Positions 1-8,719 of a stretch of 27,703 nucleotides of DNA are shown in pieces. The notes under the pieces are model-generated. The model was given only the letters and a program-made list of their open reading frames with translations. It made no database searches and was not told the DNA's origin. The stretch comes from an uncultured Bacteroidaceae bacterium (GTDB lineage: Bacteria; Bacteroidota; Bacteroidia; Bacteroidales; Bacteroidaceae), in assembly GCA_904502185.1 (NCBI GenBank), contig CAJGDX010000019.1, positions 1-27,703 of the forward strand. The letters run 5' to 3'. Positions within the stretch are counted from its first letter, which is position 1. Every line of letters starts with the position of its first letter. The position numbers were made by a program, and so were the translations under genes.

Positions 1-1260
1 CGTCACATCCTCGTCGGGGAACTCTTCACGTGCCACGGCAGATGCAGAATAGACCGATGCGCCATCCTCGTTCACCACAAAAATCTGTGGCGACAGCCCC
101 AGGTTACGCACAAACTGTTCAGTTTCGCGTCCTGCCGTACCGTTACCAATGGCAAAAGCCTCGATACAGTAATCCTTCACCCATTTTTCGATAGCCTCGG
201 CTGCCGACTCGCGGTCGTTGTGAGGAGGATGGGGATATATGACAGAGTGTGTCAGCAGATTGCCCTGCGAATCGAGAATAACCACCTTGCATCCTGTGCG
301 GAATCCGGGGTCGATGGCAAGCACACGCTTCTGCCCCAGAGGAGCCGACAGCAACAACTGGCGAAGATTCTCGGCAAAGACAGCAATGGCCTCATCGTCG
401 GCACGCATCTTTGCCGCATTTTTGGTTTCGTTAGCAATGGATGGTTCTATCAGACGTTTGTATCCGTCACTGATGGCCGAGTGCATATGCTGCATCGTCT
501 GTGAGCCACGCTTCACAAAATGGCGGCAAAGCTGCTCTATTGCAGGTTCGGGTTCCACCGTCACCGCAAGGCGCAAATAGCCCTCTTCCTCGCCACGCAT
601 CATCGCCAGTAGTCTGTGCGACGACACTCGGTTAATCTGAGCCGAAGCTTCGTAGTAATCGGAATATTTTATTCCGTCAGCCTCTTTGCCTTTCACCACC
701 TTTGAGGTTACAACACCGTAGCGCTGAAACGAACGGCGCACAGTGTTACGCGCATACTCATCCTCGGAGACACGTTCGGCTATAATGTCGCAAGCACCTG
801 CTATTGCATCATCGACGCTCTCAACCTCATCGCTGAGATACTTCTCGGCAACACGCTCGACATCTGCTCTCTGCTGTGCAAAAATGATATCGGCAAGCGG
901 CTCAAGACCACGCTCGCGTGCAATGGTGGCACGTGTACGGCGCTTGGGACGATAAGGCAGGTATATATCCTCAAGCTCCACTGAATCGTAGCAATCGACT
1001 ATGCGTTTGTTAAGTTCCTCGGTAAGTTTGCCCTGCTCTTCGATGGTAGCGATTATTGTCTCCTTCCTTTTCTGAAGTTCTGTATATTTTTCGTTAAGCT
1101 CCTTGATGTTGCCAATGGCAACCTCGTCGAGCGAGCCGGTTGCCTCCTTTCTGTATCGGGCAATAAAAGGCACTGTCGCCCCATCCATCAACAACTCAAT
1201 GGTATTCACCACCTGCTTCACATTCAGATGAAGCTCCTTTGCTATAATTTCAGCCAACAT
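1..1260 (-). CDS. tex: Tex family transcription accessory / RNA-binding protein (partial, C-terminus outside window)
   Basis: Reading the minus strand from the ATG at 1260 gives 420 uninterrupted codons that run off the window edge. The protein starts MLAEIIAKELHLNVKQVVN and continues with the family signature ATVPFIARYRKEATGSLDEV near residues 28-47. A YqgF/RuvC-like domain begins around residue 315 (VLAIDPGFRTGCKVVI). The helix-hairpin-helix and S1 RNA-binding domains expected at the C-terminus lie beyond position 1. Tex is known as a conserved cytoplasmic nucleic-acid-binding protein that affects transcription. The gene lies 49 bp downstream of the S24 regulator on the same strand, with no terminator seen between them, so the two may be co-transcribed. 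Only about the first half of the protein is present. Confidence 0.93.
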   Translation of the reverse strand, partial: MLAEIIAKELHLNVKQVVNTIELLMDGATVPFIARYRKEATGSLDEVAIGNIKELNEKYTELQKRKETIIATIEEQGKLTEELNKRIVDCYDSVELEDIYLPYRPKRRTRATIARERGLEPLADIIFAQQRADVERVAEKYLSDEVESVDDAIAGACDIIAERVSEDEYARNTVRRSFQRYGVVTSKVVKGKEADGIKYSDYYEASAQINRVSSHRLLAMMRGEEEGYLRLAVTVEPEPAIEQLCRHFVKRGSQTMQHMHSAISDGYKRLIEPSIANETKNAAKMRADDEAIAVFAENLRQLLLSAPLGQKRVLAIDPGFRTGCKVVILDSQGNLLTHSVIYPHPPHNDRESAAEAIEKWVKDYCIEAFAIGNGTAGRETEQFVRNLGLSPQIFVVNEDGASVYSASAVAREEFPDEDVT

Positions 1261-1309
1261 ATTTCGTAACCAAATAAAAGTCAATAAGTATTTATTATCC
1301 GGAATATAT

Positions 1310-1930
1310 TTATACCTCGCAGATTTTGAGAGTCACCTCGTAAAGAGACAATATATCCTCTTTTCTTAAGGTAAAATCGGGATAATTGGGCGAGGTACAC
1401 AAGAGCAACTCCGGATTATCGGGATGACTGCAGCAACGCTTTATCATTCTCTCTTCGCGTGTGACAATCATATATATTTTTCGGCAGTCAAGAGCCTGCA
1501 AAGTATCAATTATTTTCACTCCCACAATATCGCCGGGATTTATTTCGGGCTGCATGGATGTTCCCTTGACTGGGAAAAGAAAGTCAGCCTTGGCATTGGG
1601 AATCGAAATATATCCTGTCGGAACCTCGGGAGCGCCATCTACGACATCGCGCACACCTGCACTCACCGACAAAGTGTCGTAGTAGGGCAAGGCAACCTCG
1701 TCGGGCGCATGAGTCTTGTACATGCTACCCTCGCCGCTAACTATCCAATCGATTGAGAGTTCGGGGAAATATCGTTGCAAAGCGCATATAAGTTCCATCG
1801 ACACATTGCCATCCTCGTTGAGCTGTCTGTTCAAAGTACGCTGGGGCAACCCCAATAAACGGCTCGCCCTGTTTACACTCAAAGAATTTTCCGATAATAA
1901 ATGCAATATACGTCTTTTTATACTATCCAT
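1310..1930 (-). CDS. XRE-type HTH regulator with LexA/CI-like S24 peptidase domain
   Basis: This 206-residue protein has an N-terminal helix-turn-helix region (about residues 1-65) and a C-terminal S24 peptidase-like domain (about 85-200). The motif VKGTSMQPEINPGDIV contains the expected catalytic serine (Ser125). The segment ERMIKRC supplies a plausible catalytic lysine (Lys164). Ala91-Gly92, in SVSAGVRD, sits where LexA, UmuD and CI self-cleave. By family knowledge such proteins repress promoters and may be inactivated by RecA-stimulated autocleavage. Self-cleavage here is inferred from residues only. The gene is divergent from the small gene at 2162, with a 231-bp shared promoter region, so it may control that gene and itself. 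Confidence 0.85.
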   Translation of the reverse strand: MDSIKRRILHLLSENSLSVNRASRLLGLPQRTLNRQLNEDGNVSMELICALQRYFPELSIDWIVSGEGSMYKTHAPDEVALPYYDTLSVSAGVRDVVDGAPEVPTGYISIPNAKADFLFPVKGTSMQPEINPGDIVGVKIIDTLQALDCRKIYMIVTREERMIKRCCSHPDNPELLLCTSPNYPDFTLRKEDILSLYEVTLKICEV

Positions 1931-2030
1931 CGACTCACGACCTGCTCAACAAATTCAGAATAAACAAATTACACCCACAGCAGGCAGCACTCACTATTTA
2001 GACAAATTACAAATAGCCACTTTTAGCTAA

Positions 2031-2038
2031 CAAAGTTA
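2031..2038 (-). promoter_or_regulatory. Candidate -7 element for the S24 regulator
   Basis: The minus strand reads TAACTTTG, matching the Bacteroidota -7 consensus TAnnTTTG. No convincing -33 TTTG is found at the usual 19-21 bp spacing, so this is a weak call. It would give a leader of roughly 95 nt. Confidence 0.3.
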
Positions 2039-2060
2039 ACCAATTTCACGTTTTAGGAAT

Positions 2061-2068
2061 TATATTTG
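2061..2068 (+). promoter_or_regulatory. Candidate -7 element (TATATTTG) upstream of the 139-aa gene
   Basis: TATATTTG matches the Bacteroidota -7 consensus. It lies within the divergent region and overlaps a TTTGCAAA palindrome. A second identical TATATTTG lies at 2116-2123, closer to the gene. The sequence alone does not show which one is used. Confidence 0.35.
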
Positions 2069-2115
2069 CAAACGGAAAGTGATAATTCCACAAACCGCAT
2101 AGTCAACTACCGCTG

Positions 2116-2123
2116 TATATTTG
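2116..2123 (+). promoter_or_regulatory. Candidate -7 element (TATATTTG) with overlapping TTTGTACAAA palindrome
   Basis: TATATTTG lies 38 bp before the ATG at 2162 and overlaps the perfect palindrome TTTGTACAAA (2120-2129). The palindrome over the promoter is a plausible operator, perhaps for the divergent S24 regulator; that link is inference. Confidence 0.42.
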
Positions 2124-2161
2124 TACAAACATACGACAAAAAGAGATAACCACAAAGAAAC

Positions 2162-2581
2162 ATGAACAAAATTACACCAACAACAACTAGAGAGGAAAAG
2201 GAATCAATCAGAAAGGGTTCTATCGCCGAACGCTTAGTGGAGAAATGCCTCGAATGGCTGGAGTATCTGAAGTACAATTTCTTCAGAAGGGAAAAGGGAT
2301 GGTGCAGTCATCTTACAGAGTATTACTGCATCCACAGAAACTACTACGAGCAGAGTTTTGTCAAGGATTTTCTTTTGGAAAGAGAGAATATTCTCGGGCG
2401 CAACAAACATCGTATGGCAATTAATATAATTCCCGACGACAGCGACCCGCGCATTGTGGGTAAGGTATTGCTCTACAACAGAGACAAGTACATACACGAG
2501 GCAACATTGAAGATTAGAATGCCTTTAAACGGCAACAACATCATCTTCTGGTCGTTCGACAACAAAGAGGAGAAGAGATAA
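2162..2581 (+). CDS. Hypothetical protein (139 aa), divergent from S24 regulator
   Basis: I do not recognise this family. The product is small, highly charged and soluble-looking, with no signal peptide or membrane segment. It is rich in aromatic residues in its first half (WLEYLKYNFFRREKGWCSH). It ends with a likely beta-rich stretch (EATLKIRMPLNGNNIIFWSF). Its ATG follows an A-rich leader typical of Bacteroidota, and two TATATTTG promoter elements lie upstream. It is transcribed away from the S24 regulator and ends just before a strong two-way terminator, so it appears to be a single-gene unit. A regulator-plus-effector or damage-response role is possible but rests only on the neighbour. 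Confidence 0.7.
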   Translation: MNKITPTTTREEKESIRKGSIAERLVEKCLEWLEYLKYNFFRREKGWCSHLTEYYCIHRNYYEQSFVKDFLLERENILGRNKHRMAINIIPDDSDPRIVGKVLLYNRDKYIHEATLKIRMPLNGNNIIFWSFDNKEEKR

Positions 2582-2652
2582 AGAAAAAACAAGCGACAGT
2601 AACATCTATTTAACGTCAGGAAATGACGTTCGCCCCGAATGAGGCAAAACAA

Positions 2653-2703
2653 TATAGTAAAACTCCTCAACCGGCAGACTGCCGGTTGAGGAGTTTTACT
2701 ATA
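2653..2703. terminator. 51-bp perfect palindrome, bidirectional terminator between convergent genes
   Basis: Two 25-bp arms (2653-2677 and 2679-2703) are perfect inverse complements around a single central A. The GC-rich middle (CCGGCAG/CTGCCGG) is flanked by A/T-rich outer arms, which provide a T-run in either direction. It lies between the 139-aa gene (plus) and the lipoprotein gene (minus), so it can end transcription from both sides. The arm ends ACTCCTCAAC/GTTGAGGAGT resemble the ends of the structured repeats seen later in the window. Confidence 0.85.
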
Positions 2704-2724
2704 AAATACAATCAATCTTATCTG

Positions 2725-4491
2725 CTATTTCTTAGGAAGAGGTTTCGACCAGTCGCCGATGGGCGAAAGATTAACCTTACCCGGAGGAGTTGTAGCGTCG
2801 ATGCGTGCAACGGGGAGAGTCATCTTCTCGCCATTGTAGATAATCTCGCCACAAGTCTCACGGTCGAGACTGGTATTCATTGCGCGGAAGAAGGGGAACA
2901 AATCCTCGCCCACTGCAATTGACATATCCTCTACTGTCTCCTCCCATGTAAGCACCTTGTCGGGAGTATCCATCCAACGTGTGTACTGGATGTTTCTCCA
3001 ACGGGGATACCATGTTGTGCCATAGACATCGTCCATCTTCTGCCATATAATCCACGACTTGCCCCAATCCTTGCCATTACCGCAGCTATCGGCGTATGCA
3101 GCATCGTTTGTGTAGCGTTTGAGGTCGAGGTTAAGATATTCGGGAGTGAAATTCAGATGACAATCTCTGTTTGATCTTTCGAGCAATGTGCTGTCGTACA
3201 TAGCCATGATTTTTCCCTGGAACCATCCTGCGTGAGCCTCGCCCTGATTATGGAAAGGCGACTCACCTGCCTTTTCTCCCTTTGCATTTGCAGGACCGCC
3301 GAGAGTGTGAGCAAGCTCATGAGCGTAGATACCAATCAGGCCCCAGATATCGGTACTGATGATACCATTCTCCTTGGGCTTGTAGGCATTAACAGCCCAG
3401 CCGCCACCGCCACCGGCTGCAAGCAACAGATACATAGGTTCGGGAGTGGGAGTAGAAGGATGCCATGCCATTATCTGGTCGGTAATACGTGGCATCTCTG
3501 TAACAACAGTCTGTTTGAGTTTCTCATCCATATTGGGAGTATAGTACACCACAAAGCCATCGAGGTTTGTCTCGAGTTCGGGATAGATGGCACCACCGCC
3601 GCCCCATCCGCTCTGTCCGGGACGATACTCTTCGCCAAATGACTCCTGATTCTCGCACAACCAGCCGAAAGAGTCGTCGATAACCGAGCGGCGCCATTCG
3701 TTGTTGGCATTCTTGCGTGCCTTCTCTTCGTCGCTCGCCTGCTCGTGAATATCCTCAAATTTAATCTCCTCGCAGTATCCGCTGATGATTACTCGACCAT
3801 CCTTGTAGGTGCGACGCGCACGTATAGGCAAGCCGTTCTCGCCTTTGGCAACAACCTCCCAGTTCTCGTCAACCTCAATAGCGGCATAGTTGAAACCATT
3901 GATTTTATCATGCTTATCGGTATATTTTGCGCCGAAGACAGCCGCAAGGTCGTTCATGCTCCATCCTTCTACGCTGCTCTGAGGATTAGTAAGTATAAAG
4001 AGCGAACCGCCGTCAGCCACAAAATCCTCGAGTGCTTCACACTCGGCCTTTGTATATTTGGGAGCATTTCTGTCGAGCTGTTGTGTCAGCACCACATTAT
4101 ATTTGTAGTTTGACACCCAACCGAAGGGATATACATTATTTTCTTCATCGAATTGCAGACGCATGCGACTGACACCATTCTCGTCGAGAACCTTGTCCAG
4201 CGATGCCATAGAAGGGATTGCACGATAACCGTCTGCCCTCAACTGAGGCGGCATTCCCCACAGATAGGCAAATGTACACTGGTGAGAAACATCGACAAGA
4301 ACATTCAAGCCATTGTCATTCTGAGGTTTAACAGGCTTGGGAGGAAACTGCAACGATGCATCCACAGGCAGTGTGACACCCTTGTGCCATGCATCGGTTA
4401 TCTCCTCGTTGGTGAAGGTTCGGGGACTCTTGGCACATCCTGCAAAAAGCAACGCAGCTGCAAGCAGTGCCGGAATAGAAAACTTTTTCAT
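2725..4491 (-). CDS. Zincin-like lipoprotein with N-terminal GATase-like region
   Basis: The 588-residue product starts with a lipoprotein signal peptide ending in LFAGC (lipidated Cys19), so it should be membrane-anchored outside the cytoplasm. Residues about 60-195 look like a class I glutamine-amidotransferase-like fold of the DUF4350 kind (NGLNVLVDVSHQ; ALEDFVADGGSLFILTN). Residues 391-395 are HELAH, a classical HExxH zinc-protease motif, followed by a glycine-rich turn. A Glu at 418 (NQGEAHAGW) is a plausible third zinc ligand. The HExxH-x22-E spacing is compatible with M60-like or other glutamate zincins, but I cannot place the family. It lies 52 bp downstream of the DUF4301 gene on the same strand, so co-transcription is plausible. 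The substrate is unknown. Confidence 0.8.
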   Translation of the reverse strand: MKKFSIPALLAAALLFAGCAKSPRTFTNEEITDAWHKGVTLPVDASLQFPPKPVKPQNDNGLNVLVDVSHQCTFAYLWGMPPQLRADGYRAIPSMASLDKVLDENGVSRMRLQFDEENNVYPFGWVSNYKYNVVLTQQLDRNAPKYTKAECEALEDFVADGGSLFILTNPQSSVEGWSMNDLAAVFGAKYTDKHDKINGFNYAAIEVDENWEVVAKGENGLPIRARRTYKDGRVIISGYCEEIKFEDIHEQASDEEKARKNANNEWRRSVIDDSFGWLCENQESFGEEYRPGQSGWGGGGAIYPELETNLDGFVVYYTPNMDEKLKQTVVTEMPRITDQIMAWHPSTPTPEPMYLLLAAGGGGGWAVNAYKPKENGIISTDIWGLIGIYAHELAHTLGGPANAKGEKAGESPFHNQGEAHAGWFQGKIMAMYDSTLLERSNRDCHLNFTPEYLNLDLKRYTNDAAYADSCGNGKDWGKSWIIWQKMDDVYGTTWYPRWRNIQYTRWMDTPDKVLTWEETVEDMSIAVGEDLFPFFRAMNTSLDRETCGEIIYNGEKMTLPVARIDATTPPGKVNLSPIGDWSKPLPKK

Positions 4492-4543
4492 AATTATTCA
4501 ATCTTGCGGTAGCACATGCCACCATGTTATTAATTCAAACAGT

Positions 4544-6058
4544 CTACTGATGAGCATCTCTGAGCAAATCGTTCACAGTCTTTACGGGGTTGAAAGTACC
4601 GAGCGGAACCTCTACAAAGACAGTATTCCAGTCGCTCATTGCACCATTCCACAATCCGGGAAGCTCCATAGCCTTCAGTTCGCGTCCATTCTTCGATTTG
4701 TGAGAGATGAAGCCGGTAGAGGGGTCTACATAATCGGGCAAATTGAACTTCTCGCCCTTGTAGTTCCTGACAGAGCATACAAGGTCGACCGGATTGAAGT
4801 GTGTACCCTTCTCGAACATTTCGCGCGCCTTGGGATTGTTCATATCAATCTGTGAGCTTTCGAGAATCTGCAACGACACTGTGCCGTCACTGTTGTATGC
4901 AAGGAATGGACCACCTCCGGGTTCGCCCACATTCTTCACCATTCCGCACACACGCATAGGACGGTTAAGTTTCTTGCGCAGGTATAGCACAAGGTCACAA
5001 TCCTCGAGATGCTTCATTTCGCTGCTGCGGCAATAGAGCTTCTGCTGCACGAATCGAATAATCTCCTCAATCTGCTCCTGAGTATATTTTCCCGAGTCGA
5101 GCAATTGCAGATACTCGAATGCCTTCTTCTGCAATGCCACAAGAACTCCGGCAATCACCTTTTTATATGTAACAGTATCCCCTTTCAGTCTGTCGGGGAC
5201 TACATTATCGATGTTCTTTACAAAGATTATATCCGAATCGATATCGTTCAGATTTTCGATGAGCGCACCATGACCTCCGGGACGGAAAAGCAATGCACCA
5301 CCCTCGCGGAAGGGTTTGTTGTCGGCATCGGCAGCAATAGTATCTGTGCATTGTTTCTGCTCGGAGAAAGTGATGTCGTACTCCACTCCAAACTTAGTTT
5401 CGTAGTAATCCTTGCGACGTGCCACAAGCTCGACAAACATATCCTTGTGGTTGGGCGAAACTGTGAAGTGCAGACGCACCTTCTCGCCCATGCGTGCATA
5501 CAAAGCACCCTCCACAAAATGCTCCTCTACCGGAGTACGTTGCATGTCGTCGTAGCTATGGAATTTCAGCAATCCCTTTGGCAACGAGCCGTAGTTCATG
5601 CCTGTAAAATCGAGCAGATTGAATACAACGCTCTTATATTTTCCCGACTCGATAAGTTCCTTGATTGTCGCACCGTTGTTTCTTACACAGGTATCATCAA
5701 GTTCATCGTAGAAAGCGAAGTTTTTGATGTTTGCAAAGAATTTCTTCTCGAAGTCGGTTGTAGGTTCATCATATTCGGCACTAAGGAACGAGAAGAGGTC
5801 TTTGAACATGCGGCTGGCAGCTCCCGACGCAGGCACAAACTTAAGAATCTCCTTACCGCTTTTGCAATATTCGTCCCATGTTGCAAGGTAGGACTGAATC
5901 TGCTGCTCGTCAGGTACAAGAATTCCATTCTCGACAGAGGCAGCTGCCTCTATCTTCAGAAAAGGAAAGCCCGTAACAAAATTCTTCAACTGTTCGGCAA
6001 CCTTCTGTTCCGAAATTCCCTTTTTCGCCAATAATATTTGATCTGCTTTGCTAATCAT
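4544..6058 (-). CDS. DUF4301 family protein (GT-A/nucleotidyltransferase-like)
   Basis: The product of about 504 residues matches what I recall of DUF4301, a Bacteroidota family. The start chosen is MISKADQILLAKKGI at 6058, because the conserved region KNFVTGFPFLKIEAAASVENG follows directly. An in-frame ATG at 6094 would add 12 residues that look like leader. FVPASGAASRMFKDLF (near residues 75-90) resembles the nucleotide-binding loop of sugar-nucleotidyltransferases. RPGGHGALIENLNDIDSDI resembles their substrate loop. This suggests a nucleotide-sugar pyrophosphorylase-like activity, which is an inference. The next gene downstream is the lipoprotein at 4491, which has no obvious functional link. 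The family call is more certain than the activity. Confidence 0.8.
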   Translation of the reverse strand: MISKADQILLAKKGISEQKVAEQLKNFVTGFPFLKIEAAASVENGILVPDEQQIQSYLATWDEYCKSGKEILKFVPASGAASRMFKDLFSFLSAEYDEPTTDFEKKFFANIKNFAFYDELDDTCVRNNGATIKELIESGKYKSVVFNLLDFTGMNYGSLPKGLLKFHSYDDMQRTPVEEHFVEGALYARMGEKVRLHFTVSPNHKDMFVELVARRKDYYETKFGVEYDITFSEQKQCTDTIAADADNKPFREGGALLFRPGGHGALIENLNDIDSDIIFVKNIDNVVPDRLKGDTVTYKKVIAGVLVALQKKAFEYLQLLDSGKYTQEQIEEIIRFVQQKLYCRSSEMKHLEDCDLVLYLRKKLNRPMRVCGMVKNVGEPGGGPFLAYNSDGTVSLQILESSQIDMNNPKAREMFEKGTHFNPVDLVCSVRNYKGEKFNLPDYVDPSTGFISHKSKNGRELKAMELPGLWNGAMSDWNTVFVEVPLGTFNPVKTVNDLLRDAHQ

Positions 6059-6197
6059 AGTTGTAACATTTAGGCAGTTATTATACACATTCACAAACCG
6101 TGCATACTTTTATAAAACAACAAACAACACCTCCGGAAGAGTTTACATTCGGCAGGAGGAATGTCGCATCAGCGATGCAACGGCTGCTTTCAATTCA

Positions 6198-6205
6198 CAA
6201 AAATA
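6198..6205 (-). promoter_or_regulatory. Candidate -7 element for the DUF4301 gene
   Basis: The minus strand reads TATTTTTG, matching TAnnTTTG, and lies in the divergent region between the DUF4301 and RelA/SpoT genes. No clear -33 box is visible. It would give a leader of about 130 nt. Confidence 0.28.
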
Positions 6206-6259
6206 AAAAGAATTTTCTAAAAACATTATAAAACATGACTCTTTTATAAGAAGAAAAAC

Positions 6260-6267
6260 TACCTTTG
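6260..6267 (+). promoter_or_regulatory. Candidate -7 element (TACCTTTG) for relA/spoT homologue
   Basis: TACCTTTG matches the Bacteroidota -7 consensus and lies about 75 bp before the ATG at 6342. The -33 position is not well conserved. Confidence 0.42.
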
Positions 6268-6341
6268 TTACCGAAAGCCCTTAAGACGCGCACCGTGTTC
6301 AAAAAGGGCAAACGGTTAAGAACAAACTAAACAGAAAGACC

Positions 6342-8555
6342 ATGCCTGAATACATTGTTCTCTCGCCTGAAGAGAAAAAAGAGCTCTTCGGGCTGTGCCG
6401 TAAGATACAGCACAACGTTGAAGAAAAACTGGAACCGACCGACTACCTGCACCTGAAAAGATACATTGACAAAGCTGTCTTAGAGGGGAAAATACAACGC
6501 AACAAGTTCGGTCTCAACCCTATACTTCTTGACATACACACTGCATACCTGGTAGGATGCGAGATAGGCCACCGACGCGAAATTGCCGTCAGCATCCTGC
6601 TCAATCGCTGTGTGCAGACAGGTGTCGTCACCATCGAAGAGGTGTCCGAGCAGTTTGGCAAGAACATAGCAAACATACTCGCCGGACTTTCAAAAATAAA
6701 TTCGCTGTACGCAAAAAGTCCCACCGTGGAGAGCGAAAATTTCCGCAACCTGCTGCTCTCCTTTGCCAACGACATGCGCATTATCTTAATAATGATTGCC
6801 GACAGGCTGGTGCTGATGCGTCACATAGCAGAGAGCGACAACGACGAGGCACGCCGACTGGTGGCACGCGAAGCATCGCAGCTATACGCTCCCCTCGCCC
6901 ACAAGCTTGGTTTCTACAAACTGAAATCGGAGCTTGAAGACCTTGTTATAAAGTACACCGAGCCCGAAGTATACGCCGAGCTGTCGCGCAAACTTGAAGA
7001 GACAGCTGCGTCACGCGAGGACTACATGGCAAACTTCATAGCACCCATAAAAAAATCGCTTGGCAACAATCCGCATATAAAATATCGCATAAAGGGAAGG
7101 ACAAAATCCATTCACTCCATCTGGCAGAAGATGAAGAGGCAGAAGAGACCTTTTGAGGGCATCTACGACCTCTTCGCCATACGCATAATCATCGACAGCG
7201 AAGCTGCCAACGAAAAGAGCGAATGTTGGCAGGTATATTCACTGGTGACCGACCTGTACACACCCAACCCCCACCGTCTGCGCGACTGGCTGTCCGTGCC
7301 CAAAAGCAACGGATACGAATCGTTGCACACCACGGTCATGGGCCCCGAAGGCCGTTGGGTGGAGGTGCAGATACGTACCGAAAGAATGGACACCATTGCC
7401 GAACACGGACTCGCCGCCCACTGGCGCTACAAAGGCATAAAAAGCGAGAAAGGGCTTGATAACCTTCTCGCCTCCATCCGCGACACACTGGAACACATCT
7501 CCGACGAAGATGTTTCGGACAACAAGTTCAAGATGGAACTATACAAAGAGGACATCTTTGTATTCACCCCCAAAGGCGACCTGTTCCATCTGCCCAAAGG
7601 TGCCACCATTCTCGACTTTGCCTTCTGCATACACACCGGCGTAGGAAGCCACTGCACAGGAGCATTGGTGAACGGACGCAACGTACCCCTGAAGCACGTA
7701 CTGAGCAACGGCGACCAGGTGGAGATTGTCACCTCGAACAGCCAGACACCCAAACATGCGTGGCTTGGCATTGTCAAGACCTCACGCGCAAGAGCCAAGA
7801 TAAGACAGGCACTGAAAGACATAGGTGCGCGTCAGGCAGCGCTTGCACGCGAAACACTGGAACGCAAGTTCAAGAACCACAAGATAGAATTCGACGAGAA
7901 GCAGGTCGACCGCATGATACGCAAGATGGGCTTCAAGCGTCTGACAGAGTTCTATCAGCAGGTTGCCGACGGATTCATTGATGTCAGCGATGTGTTGCAA
8001 CGCTACCAGAACATGCTGGCCGAGGACAATGCCACCAACGACACAATCCACAGCGCACAGGACTTCACACTGCAAAACGAACTCGACAAGGACTTCTCAA
8101 ACGACATACTTGTGATTGAGAGAAATCTCAAAGGCGTCGACTATAAATTTGCAAAATGCTGCACGCCGGTCTTTGGCGACGACATTTTCGGCTTTGTCAC
8201 CATCAGCGGCGGAATATCCATTCATCGCAAAGATTGCAGCAATGCCCGTCAGATGCGCCAACGCTATCCGTGGCGTGTCATCGAAGCACGATGGAGCGAC
8301 AAGAACAAGGATGGAAAGACCCTGTACGCAGTCAATCTGCGCATTGTCGGTCACGACGACATTGGCATTGTTACAAATGTCACATCTGTCATCAGCCAGG
8401 AGAGCAATGTAATACTGCGCAATATAAACATCGAGTCGCACGACACACTCTTCTCGGGTACCCTGACGCTACTCATCGACGACTACAGCAAGCTTACCAA
8501 ATTGATACGCAAAATAGAGGGAATCAGAGGTATCAAACAGGTATCCCGAGGATAA
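6342..8555 (+). CDS. Long RelA/SpoT homologue, (p)ppGpp synthetase with degenerate hydrolase domain
   Basis: This 737-residue protein has the full long-RSH layout: HD-like region (about 30-190), synthetase (about 235-350), TGS (about 385-455), then a conserved-cysteine region (KCCTPVFGDD) and a C-terminal ACT domain. Synthetase motifs are intact, including RIKGRTKSIHSIWQKM, IYDLFAIRI, GYESLHTTV and AAHWRYKG. The charged motif before GYESLH reads RLRD, closer to the RxKD of bifunctional enzymes than to the ExDD of E. coli RelA. The hydrolase HDxxED motif is absent: the matching segment reads LLNRCVQTG, and the later ADRLHNMR motif reads ADRLVLMR. I therefore expect synthesis without hydrolysis, with a second RSH elsewhere degrading (p)ppGpp. 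It appears to be a single-gene unit ending at a strong hairpin. Confidence 0.92.
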   Translation: MPEYIVLSPEEKKELFGLCRKIQHNVEEKLEPTDYLHLKRYIDKAVLEGKIQRNKFGLNPILLDIHTAYLVGCEIGHRREIAVSILLNRCVQTGVVTIEEVSEQFGKNIANILAGLSKINSLYAKSPTVESENFRNLLLSFANDMRIILIMIADRLVLMRHIAESDNDEARRLVAREASQLYAPLAHKLGFYKLKSELEDLVIKYTEPEVYAELSRKLEETAASREDYMANFIAPIKKSLGNNPHIKYRIKGRTKSIHSIWQKMKRQKRPFEGIYDLFAIRIIIDSEAANEKSECWQVYSLVTDLYTPNPHRLRDWLSVPKSNGYESLHTTVMGPEGRWVEVQIRTERMDTIAEHGLAAHWRYKGIKSEKGLDNLLASIRDTLEHISDEDVSDNKFKMELYKEDIFVFTPKGDLFHLPKGATILDFAFCIHTGVGSHCTGALVNGRNVPLKHVLSNGDQVEIVTSNSQTPKHAWLGIVKTSRARAKIRQALKDIGARQAALARETLERKFKNHKIEFDEKQVDRMIRKMGFKRLTEFYQQVADGFIDVSDVLQRYQNMLAEDNATNDTIHSAQDFTLQNELDKDFSNDILVIERNLKGVDYKFAKCCTPVFGDDIFGFVTISGGISIHRKDCSNARQMRQRYPWRVIEARWSDKNKDGKTLYAVNLRIVGHDDIGIVTNVTSVISQESNVILRNINIESHDTLFSGTLTLLIDDYSKLTKLIRKIEGIRGIKQVSRG

Positions 8556-8577
8556 ACAGAGGGATTCCATTACGATA

Positions 8578-8607
8578 ATATGCAGTGCCAAATTCGGCAC
8601 TGCATAT
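8578..8607 (+). terminator. Rho-independent terminator after the RelA/SpoT homologue
   Basis: A perfect 12-bp stem (ATATGCAGTGCC / GGCACTGCATAT) encloses a 6-nt loop (AAATTC) and is followed by TTTTATTT. It starts 22 bp after the stop codon and separates this gene from the TolC/permease locus. Confidence 0.9.
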
Positions 8608-8719
8608 TTTATTTAATATAGGTTCGAAATTATTTTTGAAACAACATTCTACACCCTATATCGACATAACAAACACACTCATTACACCAAGCTGACTTTT
8701 ATCAAATTCGGTCACCCAA

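Noticed and set aside
5009..6034. Long plus-strand open frame (341 aa) across the DUF4301 gene
   Set aside because: It is antisense to a gene with clear family motifs, its composition (rich in Cys, His, Leu) is not protein-like for this genome, and it has no promoter or family signature.
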